Positions 52,192 through 60,752 of a DNA stretch of 64,000 nt are shown in pieces; the stretch's first letter is position 1; each line of letters begins with the position of its first letter. Both the position numbers and the translations under genes were made by a program. Below the pieces are notes generated by a model. The model was not told where the DNA came from, did no database searches, and was given only the letters and a program-made list of their open reading frames with translations. Origin of the DNA: Pseudomonadota bacterium (GTDB lineage: Bacteria; Pseudomonadota; Alphaproteobacteria; Sphingomonadales; Sphingomonadaceae); NCBI GenBank assembly GCA_021849075.1, contig JAJZTH010000008.1, forward strand, positions 55,141 to 119,140, in the 5' to 3' direction.

Positions 52192-53549
52192 TTCGATGAC
52201 CCTGTAACTACCTGGATCATGGGAGCGCCCTTTTCGAGCAGGTCATCGAGGAAATCCTCTCGTGAGGCGATCGGCCCGGCCTGAGTCGCCAGGATGAGCG
52301 CTTCGACGACCTGTCGCGCCAGTGAGCGCGCCAGGACACGTTCGCCGGTCGAGATCGCCGCCATAGTGCGGCCGTGCAGGAATGCGCTCCTGACATTGAA
52401 AAGCGTCTCGTACTGGTCGGCATAGCTGCGATCTCCCAGCAGCCCGGCCACCCGTCCACGCATTCTTCTCGTAGGGCTCATTTTTTTGTGTCGGTCTGGG
52501 GCGACGCGAAAGCTCTTCTGATAGTCGGCCTGCAGGCCCAGAGCCGCTTCGATCGTGGTGATATGCGCTAGAAACTCATCGACACCTTCGGCCAGAAATG
52601 CGCGCACGAGGAAATGGGCAATCGGCGTTTCGAACAGGACGGTCCGCTTCGCCTGCTCTACGATCGCCCATCGATGTTGATCCCAGACGGCCACCTCCGT
52701 CTTGGCCTCATCGGACAGTCGCAATTCCAGGGGCCGCTCCACCTCGACCGTCCCGCCATGGCCGTCGACATAGATGCGGTCTTCCCAGTTGAGCGTATCG
52801 GCCGATGGCGGTGAGTTGGGGCGCACGAAGATGTCGCTGTCCACGGTGTAAACCCACGGGACGCGGAAGCCGCGCCAGTCGACCTCCGGCATTGTCGACC
52901 AGCTTTCCCAGGGCGCCAGCAGGAAGAAGAACAGCGCGTCCTCGAGCGCACCTGGAAACCGCCCTTTGTGCGGTTCGATCCGCCCAAGATCCTGCCGCAT
53001 GTCCATGAACAGCACGGGGACGGCACGCGCCTCAGGCTCCTTGTCGAGCGCCACCTCTTCCTCGACTACCAGCCAATGGAATTCCGAAAACCGATCGGCA
53101 TCGAAATCCACGCCCTGGAACATGCGCTTCAGCCGCGTCGTGTCGACGAGCGCGCGAAGCTCGTCCGCCTTGAACCGGGCAACCCGCGCCGGCCCGAACG
53201 CGAGGGGCGGAATCTCCTCTGCCAAATCGAGCGGCGCGAGATAGAGACGGCGCGCGTGGGTCGCGCAAAATGCGGCATCGAGCCCTATCGCCGCCGCCTC
53301 GACAGGAGACGCAAGATGCGCCGCGTCCGCGCGAAGCTCGCATGGCAGACCGAGCGAGCGCAGCGCCGTCGAGAGTGCGAAGGTCGGTCCCTCCTTCCCG
53401 GCATTGGGATAGCCGTCACGGCAAGCTTCACGCAGCAGCACGAACGCCGGCGCGGCGAGGAGATTTTCAGGCCCCGGCGCTGCCAGCCGCCACAGCTCTG
53501 CCATCGCATGCGACATTGCCTCGCTCGGGCCTGGCCGGGCGTCGCTCAT
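52188..53549 (-). CDS. large protein with C-terminal HEPN-like domain
   Basis: A 453-aa protein. The N-terminal 290 residues are not recognised (DLAEEIPPLAFGPARVARFK, FFFLLAPWESWSTMPEVDWR). The C-terminal 150 residues are helical. They contain LFNVRSAFLHGRTM, an R-x4-H motif (R387, H392) with the trailing Gly typical of the Apea-like HEPN group; active HEPN proteins are RNases. TTIEAALGL and ARSLARQVVEALIL fit the flanking helices. Its ATG overlaps the TIR gene stop by one base (TGATG). I infer it is an effector or partner of the TIR protein. Confidence 0.7.
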   Translation of the reverse strand: MSDARPGPSEAMSHAMAELWRLAAPGPENLLAAPAFVLLREACRDGYPNAGKEGPTFALSTALRSLGLPCELRADAAHLASPVEAAAIGLDAAFCATHARRLYLAPLDLAEEIPPLAFGPARVARFKADELRALVDTTRLKRMFQGVDFDADRFSEFHWLVVEEEVALDKEPEARAVPVLFMDMRQDLGRIEPHKGRFPGALEDALFFFLLAPWESWSTMPEVDWRGFRVPWVYTVDSDIFVRPNSPPSADTLNWEDRIYVDGHGGTVEVERPLELRLSDEAKTEVAVWDQHRWAIVEQAKRTVLFETPIAHFLVRAFLAEGVDEFLAHITTIEAALGLQADYQKSFRVAPDRHKKMSPTRRMRGRVAGLLGDRSYADQYETLFNVRSAFLHGRTMAAISTGERVLARSLARQVVEALILATQAGPIASREDFLDDLLEKGAPMIQVVTGSSN

Positions 53550-54658
53550 CAGGTGATCCGCAGTCGGCGCAAGAGCTTCGCCAGCATCGCTTCATACTCC
53601 TCGGGCTTCGAGAAATCGGCGTACATCTTGCCTTTGAGAAACTCCGGCAGCTCGCATCGCTCGTAGAGCAGCGGCAGCACGACAACCTCGCCGCTCGCGA
53701 TCTCCCAATTCATGGCCACGTCGAGTTCCTTCTTCACCCAGGGGGCGTCGATCGACTTGGTCGAGAGCACGACGGCGATGTAGCGGCTGAGCTTCATGCC
53801 CTCGTCGATCTTGGCGATGAGCGAATCACCGATGTCGATTTCGGCTTCGTCCAGCCAGACCCGCGGCACGCCATGCGCGAGCAAGTCGGTTCGCAGGCGA
53901 CGCACGAACGGCTTGTCGACGCCGGTATGGCTCAGGAAAATCCCGTGATATTTCTCGTGGGCCGGGTCGGCCTTTTCCAGCGCCAGGCTGTCCCGGACCA
54001 GTTGGTTCTCGGCGTCCGGCGACGTCGGCGGCGTCAACAGCCATCCGGCTGTCGTTCCAAGCGACAGGCGCCCGCCGAGGCTATAGCCCTCCGGCGTCGA
54101 CGCGATCGAAGTTATCCCCTCGGCCGGGTCCGACAGGCACAAGGTCCAGCCCGTCTTCGACAGGACATCGAAATAGCGCACGAACGGGCTGTCGTGATCG
54201 ATCGCGCCCATCCGCCGCCCCTTCTTCACGAGCAGGTCCGAACGCTTCACAAGCCCGGCGACCTTCGGTGCGGCGTAGCCCAGATGGGTTTCGCGATAGC
54301 CGAAGAAGTTCATCCGCTTTGGCTCCGACAGGCACCAGACCACGGTGGCACCGGCCGCGATCGCCGCCTCCATCTCCTTTTCCCGATCGTCAGCCAGGAA
54401 GGCGGAATCGATGTCGTAGCTGTCATTCTGGCGCTTGAGCTTCCCCAGCTCATTGGGCTCGTTCGAGAACTCCCCCTCTGCGCCGAACAGGAAATGAGAA
54501 TAGCTCTGCGGATTGATGATGATCGTGTCGTACTCGTAGAGCGGAAACGCCGCGCGCGCCCTATCAACCCCAGCCTGGCAGAGCCCGAGATTTTCAATCT
54601 CGACAGCTTCGATCTTCTCGCCGGTATATGTGATCCCGACCGTCAGCACGCGCTTCAT
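53549..54658 (-). CDS. TIR-domain protein
   Basis: A 369-aa protein. The C-terminal TIR domain (about 237-365) begins GIFLSHTGVDKPFVRRLRTD. It continues VWLDEAEIDIGDSLIAKIDE, has VVLSTKSIDAPWVKKEL with the NADase-position Glu (about E311), and ends near YADFSKPEEY. The N-terminal 230 residues are unassigned (YDTIIINPQSYSHFLFGAEG, VVWCLSEPKRMNFFGYRETH) and may sense a trigger. AAGGG lies 9 nt before ATG 54658; a TTG at 54661 is also possible. Bacterial TIR proteins commonly deplete NAD+ or make signals in abortive phage defence. Confidence 0.88.
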   Translation of the reverse strand: MKRVLTVGITYTGEKIEAVEIENLGLCQAGVDRARAAFPLYEYDTIIINPQSYSHFLFGAEGEFSNEPNELGKLKRQNDSYDIDSAFLADDREKEMEAAIAAGATVVWCLSEPKRMNFFGYRETHLGYAAPKVAGLVKRSDLLVKKGRRMGAIDHDSPFVRYFDVLSKTGWTLCLSDPAEGITSIASTPEGYSLGGRLSLGTTAGWLLTPPTSPDAENQLVRDSLALEKADPAHEKYHGIFLSHTGVDKPFVRRLRTDLLAHGVPRVWLDEAEIDIGDSLIAKIDEGMKLSRYIAVVLSTKSIDAPWVKKELDVAMNWEIASGEVVVLPLLYERCELPEFLKGKMYADFSKPEEYEAMLAKLLRRLRIT

Positions 54659-54720
54659 CAACTCTCACCCTTCGTTTGTCTTCTGGAGTCTCGCCCGACG
54701 ATGCACCCAGCCCCACAGTC

Positions 54721-55332
54721 TCACCCCGCGACCGGGACCGGTCTCACGTCCCTGACCTCGCCGCGGCTTCCGACCAGGGCGATCTCGATACCGGCCAGCG
54801 CGCAACGCGGCGCTAGTCGTTCCGCCAGACGCAAGGTGCCTTCCGTGAAAGGCACGACAGCTATCTGACGCCCTGGCGATGGGGTCGCCATCAGCATGCC
54901 GACCGTCTCGCACAGACCTTTGTAGAGCCGGGACACCTGACCCGAATGCCTCGTGTTGATGATCCCGCCCTTGCATTCGGCGGAGATGATTTGGTTGCCG
55001 ACCTCTGCGACCACGTCACCCAGCCCCGACTTTGGATTGACGGTGATCTCCTGGCCCGCAGCGTTCCGGTAGGTGCCGCCATAGCTGGTGGTGCCGATGC
55101 TGGAGATCTTGATGAAGTCGCGTCGAACCAGCCAGGCCGCGAAGTCGAATTGCTTGCCGTGCTCTCCATCGGGGTGAACACGGACGTGTTGGGTATCCTG
55201 CGTCCGCAACAGGTGCATGGCATAGGCGACCATGACCGCGCCTTCGTAGAGATGGTGTTCGTGTTCGCCGTCGGATTTTCCGACCCGGTTTGGCGGCGGC
55301 GACAGCGCCGTAACAAGATCCTCGAAATCCAT
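54721..55332 (-). CDS. PD-(D/E)xK nuclease-like protein
   Basis: A 203-aa protein, first gene of the minus-strand TIR/HEPN operon, 62 bp from the TIR start. The nuclease core is GLGDVVAEVGNQIISAECKG: D106, then E119-x-K121, with an upstream Glu in HHLYEGAVMVAYAM (E30). This is a complete PD-(D/E)xK signature as in restriction endonuclease-like folds. A strong GGGGAGGA ribosome-binding site sits 6 nt before the ATG. Target DNA or RNA is unknown. Confidence 0.72.
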   Translation of the reverse strand: MDFEDLVTALSPPPNRVGKSDGEHEHHLYEGAVMVAYAMHLLRTQDTQHVRVHPDGEHGKQFDFAAWLVRRDFIKISSIGTTSYGGTYRNAAGQEITVNPKSGLGDVVAEVGNQIISAECKGGIINTRHSGQVSRLYKGLCETVGMLMATPSPGRQIAVVPFTEGTLRLAERLAPRCALAGIEIALVGSRGEVRDVRPVPVAG

Positions 55333-55396
55333 GACAATCCTCCCCGGCCGTTAGAGTAGCTGATGGGCCGAGAGTAATCGTCCTTCATCGCCAAAT

Positions 55397-55425
55397 GGCT
55401 CAAGCTATTCGTAGCAGATTGAGCC
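55397..55425. promoter_or_regulatory. inverted repeat upstream of the nuclease-TIR-HEPN operon
   Basis: GGCTCAA (55397-55403) and TTGAGCC (55419-55425) with a 15-bp spacer, 65 bp upstream of the nuclease start, in the 312-bp gap to the divergent DUF932 gene. It is a possible operator. Nothing else recognisable lies in this gap apart from the structured leader at 55561. Confidence 0.4.
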
Positions 55426-55560
55426 GCCGTTCGTCCGCACTCTTTCTTCAGGCGGAATGTCAAAAGTCTTAGGACCGTCAGGAGGGGAAAGCCTTCCCCC
55501 GCGTCCGAGCCTTGCGTCTCGGCCGACCCCTTCTGCGGGAGGCCCCGCAACGCCCCTTTT

Positions 55561-55635
55561 AGAGGAAGAGGACGGACCGGCTTTGCCGTGACGGGTTGAG
55601 GGCTGGAGAAGAGGTCTCCGGCGCCCGTCATGGAG
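55561..55635 (+). ncRNA. structured leader upstream of the DUF932 gene (copy 1 of 4)
   Basis: Starts AGAGGAAGAGGACGG. The outer helix pairs CCGTGACGGG (55586-55595) with CCCGTCATGG (55624-55633); the inner hairpin is GGAGA-AGAGG-TCTCC (55605-55619). Related in sequence and architecture to the leaders at 56933, 60661 and 61250. The outer helix covers an upstream in-frame ATG at 55630. Confidence 0.6.
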
Positions 55636-55644
55636 ATTGGTCCC

Positions 55645-56841
55645 ATGACCCAGGTTTCAGTTCTCGACGCCCGCCGCGACACCAGCGGCGGCTACAAAGT
55701 GGATGTCAGCCGCGGCGAGCGAATCGGCCGCGTCTCGTCGGAATGGTTTTCCCGGCCCGCAGACGAGCGCTACCTGTCGCTGTCCGAGCTGGCGCGGGCC
55801 GTCCGTGACCGCGCAGATCGCAGCCGGACCCGCGTGGTGGAAAGCGCCCTGATCCATGTCGAAGCGAACCGCAGCGACCCGGAACGGCTAGCGTTGATCC
55901 TGCCGGGCACGGATACGCCCATCGCCCCGACCCATTGGAGCTTCGGCCAACTGGCCAGCCTGGTCGGCGCACCAGCCGCCTATTTGCGACAACTCCCGGC
56001 CGCGCTCGCCGCCATCAACCTGCAATACGGCCTGACTTCCAATCGGGCGGAGCAGATCAAGACACTCGAAACCGACGGTGGCCGGGTCGAGCTGCGCGCC
56101 GTCACCGGCCCGGAATACGGCCGGATCTTCGACCACGAGCTGGTCGAAGCCGTGCAACGTATCGCCGGCAACGGCACAGGCGACACACGCTGGAAAGTCC
56201 CGGGCGTGCTCGATTGGTCGACCGGGATCTACAATCCGCGCGTCGACATCACCAAGGACACGACCACCCTCTATGCCTCCGACCGCGACGCTTTTCTCTT
56301 CCTCGTCGATGACCTGAATCCGATCGAAGCTGGGCGCCTTCCTGACGGCTCGCCCGACTTATATTTCCGTGGATTTTACTGCTGGAATTCCGAAGTCGGC
56401 GCCAAGACGCTCGGCATGGCGAGCTTCTATCTCCGCGCAGTCTGCCAGAATCGCAATTTGTGGGGCGTGGAAGATTTCGAGGAAATCACCATCCGCCACT
56501 CCAAATATGCGGCCAATCGCTTCGCGCACGAGGCAGCCCCAACGCTGTTGAACTTCGCGAATTCTTCACCCCTGCCGTTCGTCAACGGCATCAAGGCCGC
56601 CCGCGAGCGGATCGTCGCCAGGACGGACGAAGACCGCACAGACTTCCTTCGTCGGCGCGGTTTCTCCAAGGCCGAGACCGGCAAGATCATCGACAGGGTG
56701 CTGGCGGAGGAAGGCCGCCCGCCGGAGAGCATCTTCGACTTCGTGCAGGGCATCACCGCCGTCGCGCGCGACAAGCCGCATCAGGACGCCCGCCTCGACA
56801 TGGAGGGCAAGGCCAAGAAGCTGCTCGATCGAGCCGCCTGA
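55645..56841 (+). CDS. DUF932 family protein
   Basis: A 398-aa protein of the DUF932 family found on phages, plasmids and ICEs. Conserved stretches are FGQLASLVGAPAAYLRQLPA, LYASDRDAFLFLVDDLNPI, and FYCWNSEVGAKTLGMASFYL with CQNRNLWG. The function is unknown; related phage and plasmid proteins are sometimes called LGT-like or recombination-associated. ATG 55645 (MTQVSVLDAR) is preferred over 55630, which lies in the leader helix. It is the first gene of the plus-strand backbone set. Confidence 0.88.
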   Translation: MTQVSVLDARRDTSGGYKVDVSRGERIGRVSSEWFSRPADERYLSLSELARAVRDRADRSRTRVVESALIHVEANRSDPERLALILPGTDTPIAPTHWSFGQLASLVGAPAAYLRQLPAALAAINLQYGLTSNRAEQIKTLETDGGRVELRAVTGPEYGRIFDHELVEAVQRIAGNGTGDTRWKVPGVLDWSTGIYNPRVDITKDTTTLYASDRDAFLFLVDDLNPIEAGRLPDGSPDLYFRGFYCWNSEVGAKTLGMASFYLRAVCQNRNLWGVEDFEEITIRHSKYAANRFAHEAAPTLLNFANSSPLPFVNGIKAARERIVARTDEDRTDFLRRRGFSKAETGKIIDRVLAEEGRPPESIFDFVQGITAVARDKPHQDARLDMEGKAKKLLDRAA

Positions 56842-56932
56842 TTTCCGCGAAGCCGGGGATGCGATTTTCCGTGTCTCCGGCTTTGCGCTTCCGTGCCTAT
56901 CAGGTTCGCTGGTTCGTGGCGCTGCCCCCTTT

Positions 56933-57007
56933 AGAGGAAGAGGGCGGCGCTTCGCTTCGTGACGGGTTGGAGGTTGAGAGAGAGTCTCTCGGCCGCCCGT
57001 CGCGGAG
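56933..57007 (+). ncRNA. structured leader upstream of the parB-like gene (copy 2 of 4)
   Basis: Starts AGAGGAAGAGGGCGG. The outer helix CGTGACGGG (56958-56966) pairs with CCCGTCGCG (56996-57004), nine pairs including one G-T. The inner hairpin is GAGAGA-GAG-TCTCTC (56976-56990). Compared with copy 1, the inner stem sequence differs but the pairing is kept. Confidence 0.6.
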
Positions 57008-57016
57008 TAAATCCCG

Positions 57017-59161
57017 ATGGCTACTGCTGTTCAGAAGATCATCCTGTCGTCCTCGCGCGACATCCCTTTCAACAAGCTGGTGCTCAGCCAGTCCAATGTC
57101 CGGCGCGTGAAGGCCGGCGTCTCGATCGAGGACCTGGCAGCTTCGATCGCCCGCCGCGGCCTGATCCAGAGCCTCAGCGTCTTTCCCGTCGTTGACGCCG
57201 AAGGCGTCGAGACCGGCATGTTCGAGGTGCCGGCCGGCGGCCGCCGCTTCCGCGCGCTCGAACTGCTGGTGAAGCAAAAGCGTCTCGCCAAGGTCGCTCC
57301 CGTGCCCTGCGTGGTCCGCGATCGCGATGGCATCATCCTTCCAGAGGAGGTGTCGCTGGCCGAGAATATCGAGCGCGCGCCGCTGCATCCGCTCGACCAG
57401 TTCCGCGCCTTCCACGACATGCTGACCAAGGGCATGTCCGAGGAGGAGATCGCCGCGGCGTTCTTCGTGCCCGTCAACGTGGTCAAGCAGCGGCTGCGCC
57501 TCGCAACCGTGTCGCCCGCGCTGCACGACGTCTATGCCGACGACGGCATGACGCTGGAGCAGCTCATGGCCTTCACCGTCTCCGAAGACCACGAGCGTCA
57601 GACCCAGGTCTGGGACGCGATCAAGGACGCCTGGTCGAAGGAGCCCTATCAGATCCGGCGCATGCTGACCGAGACCACGGTGCGCGCCTCCGACAAGCGC
57701 GCCGTCTTCCTCGGCATCGACGCCTATGAGGCGGCTGGCGGCATCGTCATGCGCGACCTGTTCCAGGCCGATGATGGCGGATGGCTGCAGGACGTCGGGC
57801 TTCTCGATCGCCTCGTCGCCGAGAAGCTGAAGGCCGAGGCCGAGGTGATCGCCACTGAAGGCTGGAAGTGGATCGAGGTCGCGGTCAGCTTCCCCTACGA
57901 CGCGGTACGCGGCCTGCACGAGGTCCCCAGCGCACCGATCGATCTGTCGGCCGAGGAACAGGCGACCATCGAGGCGCTCACCGCCGAGCAGGCCAGGCTC
58001 GAAGCGGAATATCAGGACGCCGACGAGCTGCCCGATGAGGTCGACGAGCGTATGGGCGAGATCGAGACGGCTCTGGCCGCGTTCGACGATCGCCCCGAGC
58101 ACTTCGACCCGGCCGACATCGCCATCGCCGGTGTCTTCGTCAGCATCGACGCCGACGGATCGCTTTCGGTCGATCGCGGCTTCGTCCGGCCCGAAGACGT
58201 GCCGCCGGTCCGTGCCGATGGCGAGGAGGGATCGGAGACAGACACCGAATCCGTCGACGCCGATCGCCCGTCGGTGCAACGCGCCGTCATCACCATTGGC
58301 GGCCAGCCAGTCGAACCCGAGGAGGACGATGAGGACGACAGCATCAGGCCGTTGCCCGAGCGCCTCGTCATCGAGCTGACCGCCTACCGCACCCTCGCGC
58401 TGCGCAACGCGGTTGCGGACAATCCGCACATCGCCATGACGGCGCTTCTCCACAAGCTGGTCTCGGACAACTTCATGACCCGCATGTACACGGGCGCCAT
58501 GGAGGCGAGGGTGAAACACATCTTCTTCCCCGTTCAGGACGAGGCGCTGAAGGACAGCCCCTCCGCGCAGGCCGTGCAGGAGCGTCACGACGCCTGGGCC
58601 AGCGACATCCCGAAGGACGACGACGCCCTGTGGGATTGGCTCGCCGGGCTCGACGATGCCAGCCGCATGGCTCTGCTGGCACACTGCGTCAGCTATGGGG
58701 TCAACGCGCTCTATGAGCGGCCGAACCCGCACAGCGCGGGCGGCGTGTCGCAGCACACGCTCGACATGAGGCTCGCGCAGGCCGACCGCCTGACGCGGGC
58801 AACCGGGCTCGACATCGTCGAAGCCGGTTGGCGCCCGACCTTCGGCAACTACCTCAACCGTGTCACCAAGCCGCGCATCCTCCAAGCCGTCCGCGAAGGC
58901 GCCGGCGAACGGGCCGCCGAGCTTATCGGCCACCTGAAGAAGGGCGACATGGCCAAGGAGGCCGAGCGTCTCCTGGCCGACAGCGGTTGGCTGCCCGAGC
59001 CGCTTCGGCTTGCCGGCGTTGACGGCGAACCCGCATCGGACGCGGACGGCGTCGAAGAAGCCGACGGGGCGGAGCTGCCTGACTTTCTCAGCACCGACGA
59101 GGACTCGGAATCGCCGGCCGATGGCGAGGACGACGACCGTCACCTCGTCGCCGCCGAATGA
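57017..59161 (+). CDS. ParB/RepB-like nuclease-domain protein
   Basis: A 714-aa protein. The N-terminal ParB/Srx domain (residues about 15-110) has LSQSNVRRVKAGVSIEDLAA, GLIQSLSVFPV and EVPAGGRRFRALE; the ENIERAPLHPLDQFRAF box follows, then a helix-turn-helix (FVPVNVVKQRLRLATVSP). The long C-terminal part includes an acidic linker (about 425-455) and a second helical domain. It is far longer than chromosomal ParB, like the ParB proteins of integrative elements. No parA adjoins it. GGAG lies 9 nt before the ATG. Confidence 0.88.
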   Translation: MATAVQKIILSSSRDIPFNKLVLSQSNVRRVKAGVSIEDLAASIARRGLIQSLSVFPVVDAEGVETGMFEVPAGGRRFRALELLVKQKRLAKVAPVPCVVRDRDGIILPEEVSLAENIERAPLHPLDQFRAFHDMLTKGMSEEEIAAAFFVPVNVVKQRLRLATVSPALHDVYADDGMTLEQLMAFTVSEDHERQTQVWDAIKDAWSKEPYQIRRMLTETTVRASDKRAVFLGIDAYEAAGGIVMRDLFQADDGGWLQDVGLLDRLVAEKLKAEAEVIATEGWKWIEVAVSFPYDAVRGLHEVPSAPIDLSAEEQATIEALTAEQARLEAEYQDADELPDEVDERMGEIETALAAFDDRPEHFDPADIAIAGVFVSIDADGSLSVDRGFVRPEDVPPVRADGEEGSETDTESVDADRPSVQRAVITIGGQPVEPEEDDEDDSIRPLPERLVIELTAYRTLALRNAVADNPHIAMTALLHKLVSDNFMTRMYTGAMEARVKHIFFPVQDEALKDSPSAQAVQERHDAWASDIPKDDDALWDWLAGLDDASRMALLAHCVSYGVNALYERPNPHSAGGVSQHTLDMRLAQADRLTRATGLDIVEAGWRPTFGNYLNRVTKPRILQAVREGAGERAAELIGHLKKGDMAKEAERLLADSGWLPEPLRLAGVDGEPASDADGVEEADGAELPDFLSTDEDSESPADGEDDDRHLVAAE

Positions 59162-59222
59162 GTGGCTCGCGGGGCGGCCTCGGCCGCTCCGCACCTCTCC
59201 CCCAAATCGAAGGAGCGTTCAC

Positions 59223-59444
59223 ATGGTGCAATTCAGCACTGCGCCGACCCGGCGCGTCGTCTTCCAGTATCTCGTGCCGGTCCACGTCGAGGTCGAGGAT
59301 GGCCTCGTTTCCCGAGTGACCGTCATCGATGAGACGCCTGTCCGCGACCCCACCGTGGTCGACGGCGATCCCGAATACCTCACCCAGGCCGTGGCGGCCG
59401 CTGACGACGGCCAGGACTGGCCGTCCTGGCAGTTCGGCTACTAG
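59223..59444 (+). CDS. small hypothetical protein of the element backbone
   Basis: A 73-aa acidic protein (VVFQYLVPVHVEVEDGLVSR, VVDGDPEYLTQAVAAADDGQ, C-terminal WPSWQFGY). AAGGAG is 7 nt before the ATG. It follows the parB-like gene by 61 bp and has its own terminator. No domain recognised. Confidence 0.65.
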   Translation: MVQFSTAPTRRVVFQYLVPVHVEVEDGLVSRVTVIDETPVRDPTVVDGDPEYLTQAVAAADDGQDWPSWQFGY

Positions 59445-59473
59445 CCCCCTCCCAACCACGATCCCGATCACAC

Positions 59474-59500
59474 GAGCCCGGCCCCGCGCCGGGCTCTTTT
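59474..59500 (+). terminator. terminator after the 73-aa protein gene
   Basis: GAGCCCGGC (59474-59482) / GCCGGGCTC (59488-59496) stem followed by TTTT. Confidence 0.75.
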
Positions 59501-59517
59501 CGTTTCAGGAGCCCGAT

Positions 59518-59919
59518 ATGCCCGCCTATCTCACCCGCTTTTCCTGCCTGCTCGACGTCGGCTCGGTCGCCAATGTCGCGCGGGCTTTCGACATCTACAC
59601 CGCGCTGATGGCCGAGAACGGTCGCGAGGAGCCGCCCGCCGAGCCGTTCTTGCTCTCGCTGATGCCCGAGCACGGCGCGACGCGCCTCTGGCTTCGCGAC
59701 CCGGGCACCGCCGATCCGCAGTTGCTGATCACCTTCGTCATACGCTGCGCCGAGGCGTTCGCGCTCACGGGCACTTGGGGGTTTCAGTGGGCCGGCATTG
59801 CCTCGGACCCTGTCATCGACGGCTTCTCCGGCGGTGCCCATCTGCTCGACCTCGGCACAGGCCGCACGATCGAATGGATCAGCACCAGCCGGTGGCTGGC
59901 TGAGGGAGGTGCGCGATGA
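59518..59919 (+). CDS. hypothetical protein of the element backbone
   Basis: A 133-aa protein starting MPAYLTRFSCLLDVGSVANV. It contains PFLLSLMPEHGATRLWLRDP and WGFQWAGIASDP; the pattern suggests a small alpha/beta domain but no family is recognised. AGGAG precedes the ATG at 59518 by 6 nt. It overlaps the next gene by 4 bp. Confidence 0.7.
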   Translation: MPAYLTRFSCLLDVGSVANVARAFDIYTALMAENGREEPPAEPFLLSLMPEHGATRLWLRDPGTADPQLLITFVIRCAEAFALTGTWGFQWAGIASDPVIDGFSGGAHLLDLGTGRTIEWISTSRWLAEGGAR

Positions 59920-60149
59920 TTCCCGATCACGCGCGCGCCAACTTCCAGACCCTGCTTCGCGCCGCGGAAAGCGGCGACCTGGCGCTGATGGAATGCACGG
60001 ACGCCGCGACCGGCGAGCCGCGCTATGTCATCTGTGCGGTCGGCCGCCACGATGGCGACTATATGTTCACGCCGTTCGGCCACCTGGCGGACGGCAATCC
60101 CTATGACGCTTACCTTCCGCCCGACACGGGCGGCGAAGCGGCTGCCTGA
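59916..60149 (+). CDS. small hypothetical protein (DUF6117-like)
   Basis: A 77-aa protein, MIPDHARANFQTLLRAAESG then ALMECTDAATGEPRYVICAV and FTPFGHLADGNPYDAYLPP. From memory it resembles DUF6117 proteins of proteobacterial mobile elements. It is translationally coupled to the preceding gene (ATGA). Function unknown. Confidence 0.7.
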   Translation: MIPDHARANFQTLLRAAESGDLALMECTDAATGEPRYVICAVGRHDGDYMFTPFGHLADGNPYDAYLPPDTGGEAAA

Positions 60150-60152
60150 ATT

Positions 60153-60515
60153 CTACCAGACGGCCACTTCCCACTGACCGTTGACGCGGGCAAAACCGAC
60201 CGGCCGGTTCTGGGGTGTCGCGTTCGCCCTGGTCGTGTCCATCGTGAGCTGCGTCATACAGGTCACGCCAGGCCCGACACCGCCCGGCGAACAATCGCCA
60301 AGCTTGAGCGTCGCATTGGCGAGCGACGTTCCCGTGAAGAGACGGTGGCGGCGGACCGCTGCGATGGCCTCTTCTTCTGTCGGCTGCGCCACGCCCGCGA
60401 CCGCAGCGGCCGACGCGCCGCTGGGCGCGATCACCGGGCGGAGCACGAAGCCCGCCCCAAAGCCCACTACGAGGCATCCTCCGGCCACCATGCCGATCAC
60501 ACTTCCCTTCATCAC
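60153..60515 (-). CDS. hypothetical membrane-anchored protein
   Basis: A 120-aa protein with an N-terminal hydrophobic helix (VIGMVAGGCLVVGFGAGFVL) and a periplasmic part with two Cys (KLGDCSPGGVGPGVTCMTQL) likely to form a disulfide, ending VGFARVNGQWEVAVW. It is the only minus-strand gene in this backbone segment and ends 3 bp from the convergent 77-aa protein gene. Function unknown. Confidence 0.65.
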   Translation of the reverse strand: MMKGSVIGMVAGGCLVVGFGAGFVLRPVIAPSGASAAAVAGVAQPTEEEAIAAVRRHRLFTGTSLANATLKLGDCSPGGVGPGVTCMTQLTMDTTRANATPQNRPVGFARVNGQWEVAVW

Positions 60516-60660
60516 CGTCTCCCTCCGGGGCCTCGCTAGGTCGGGCGGACATGCGTCCCCGATCGCCGAGGCCGCGTTTCCCCATGTGCTGGATGAAGGA
60601 GTGTAGCGCCGCGCATCGCACGTCGGAAGCCCGCGCGATCAGTCGGTCATGCCGCGCGCC

Positions 60661-60744
60661 AGAGTGAGAGGACGGCCGGGACGGGTTCGAGCCGGTCCGG
60701 TCGAGAGAGAGCGCCGCCGGTTCGTCCCGATCCGCTCTCCGGAG
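60661..60744 (+). ncRNA. structured leader upstream of the ardB-like gene (copy 3 of 4)
   Basis: Contains GAGAGGACGGCCGGGACGGG. The outer helix CGGGACG (60677-60683) pairs with CGTCCCG (60723-60729); the inner stem CCGG (60697-60700) pairs with CCGG (60717-60720), with GAGAGAG in the loop. GGAG at the 3' end is the ribosome-binding site. Confidence 0.6.
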
Positions 60745-60752
60745 AAATCCTC

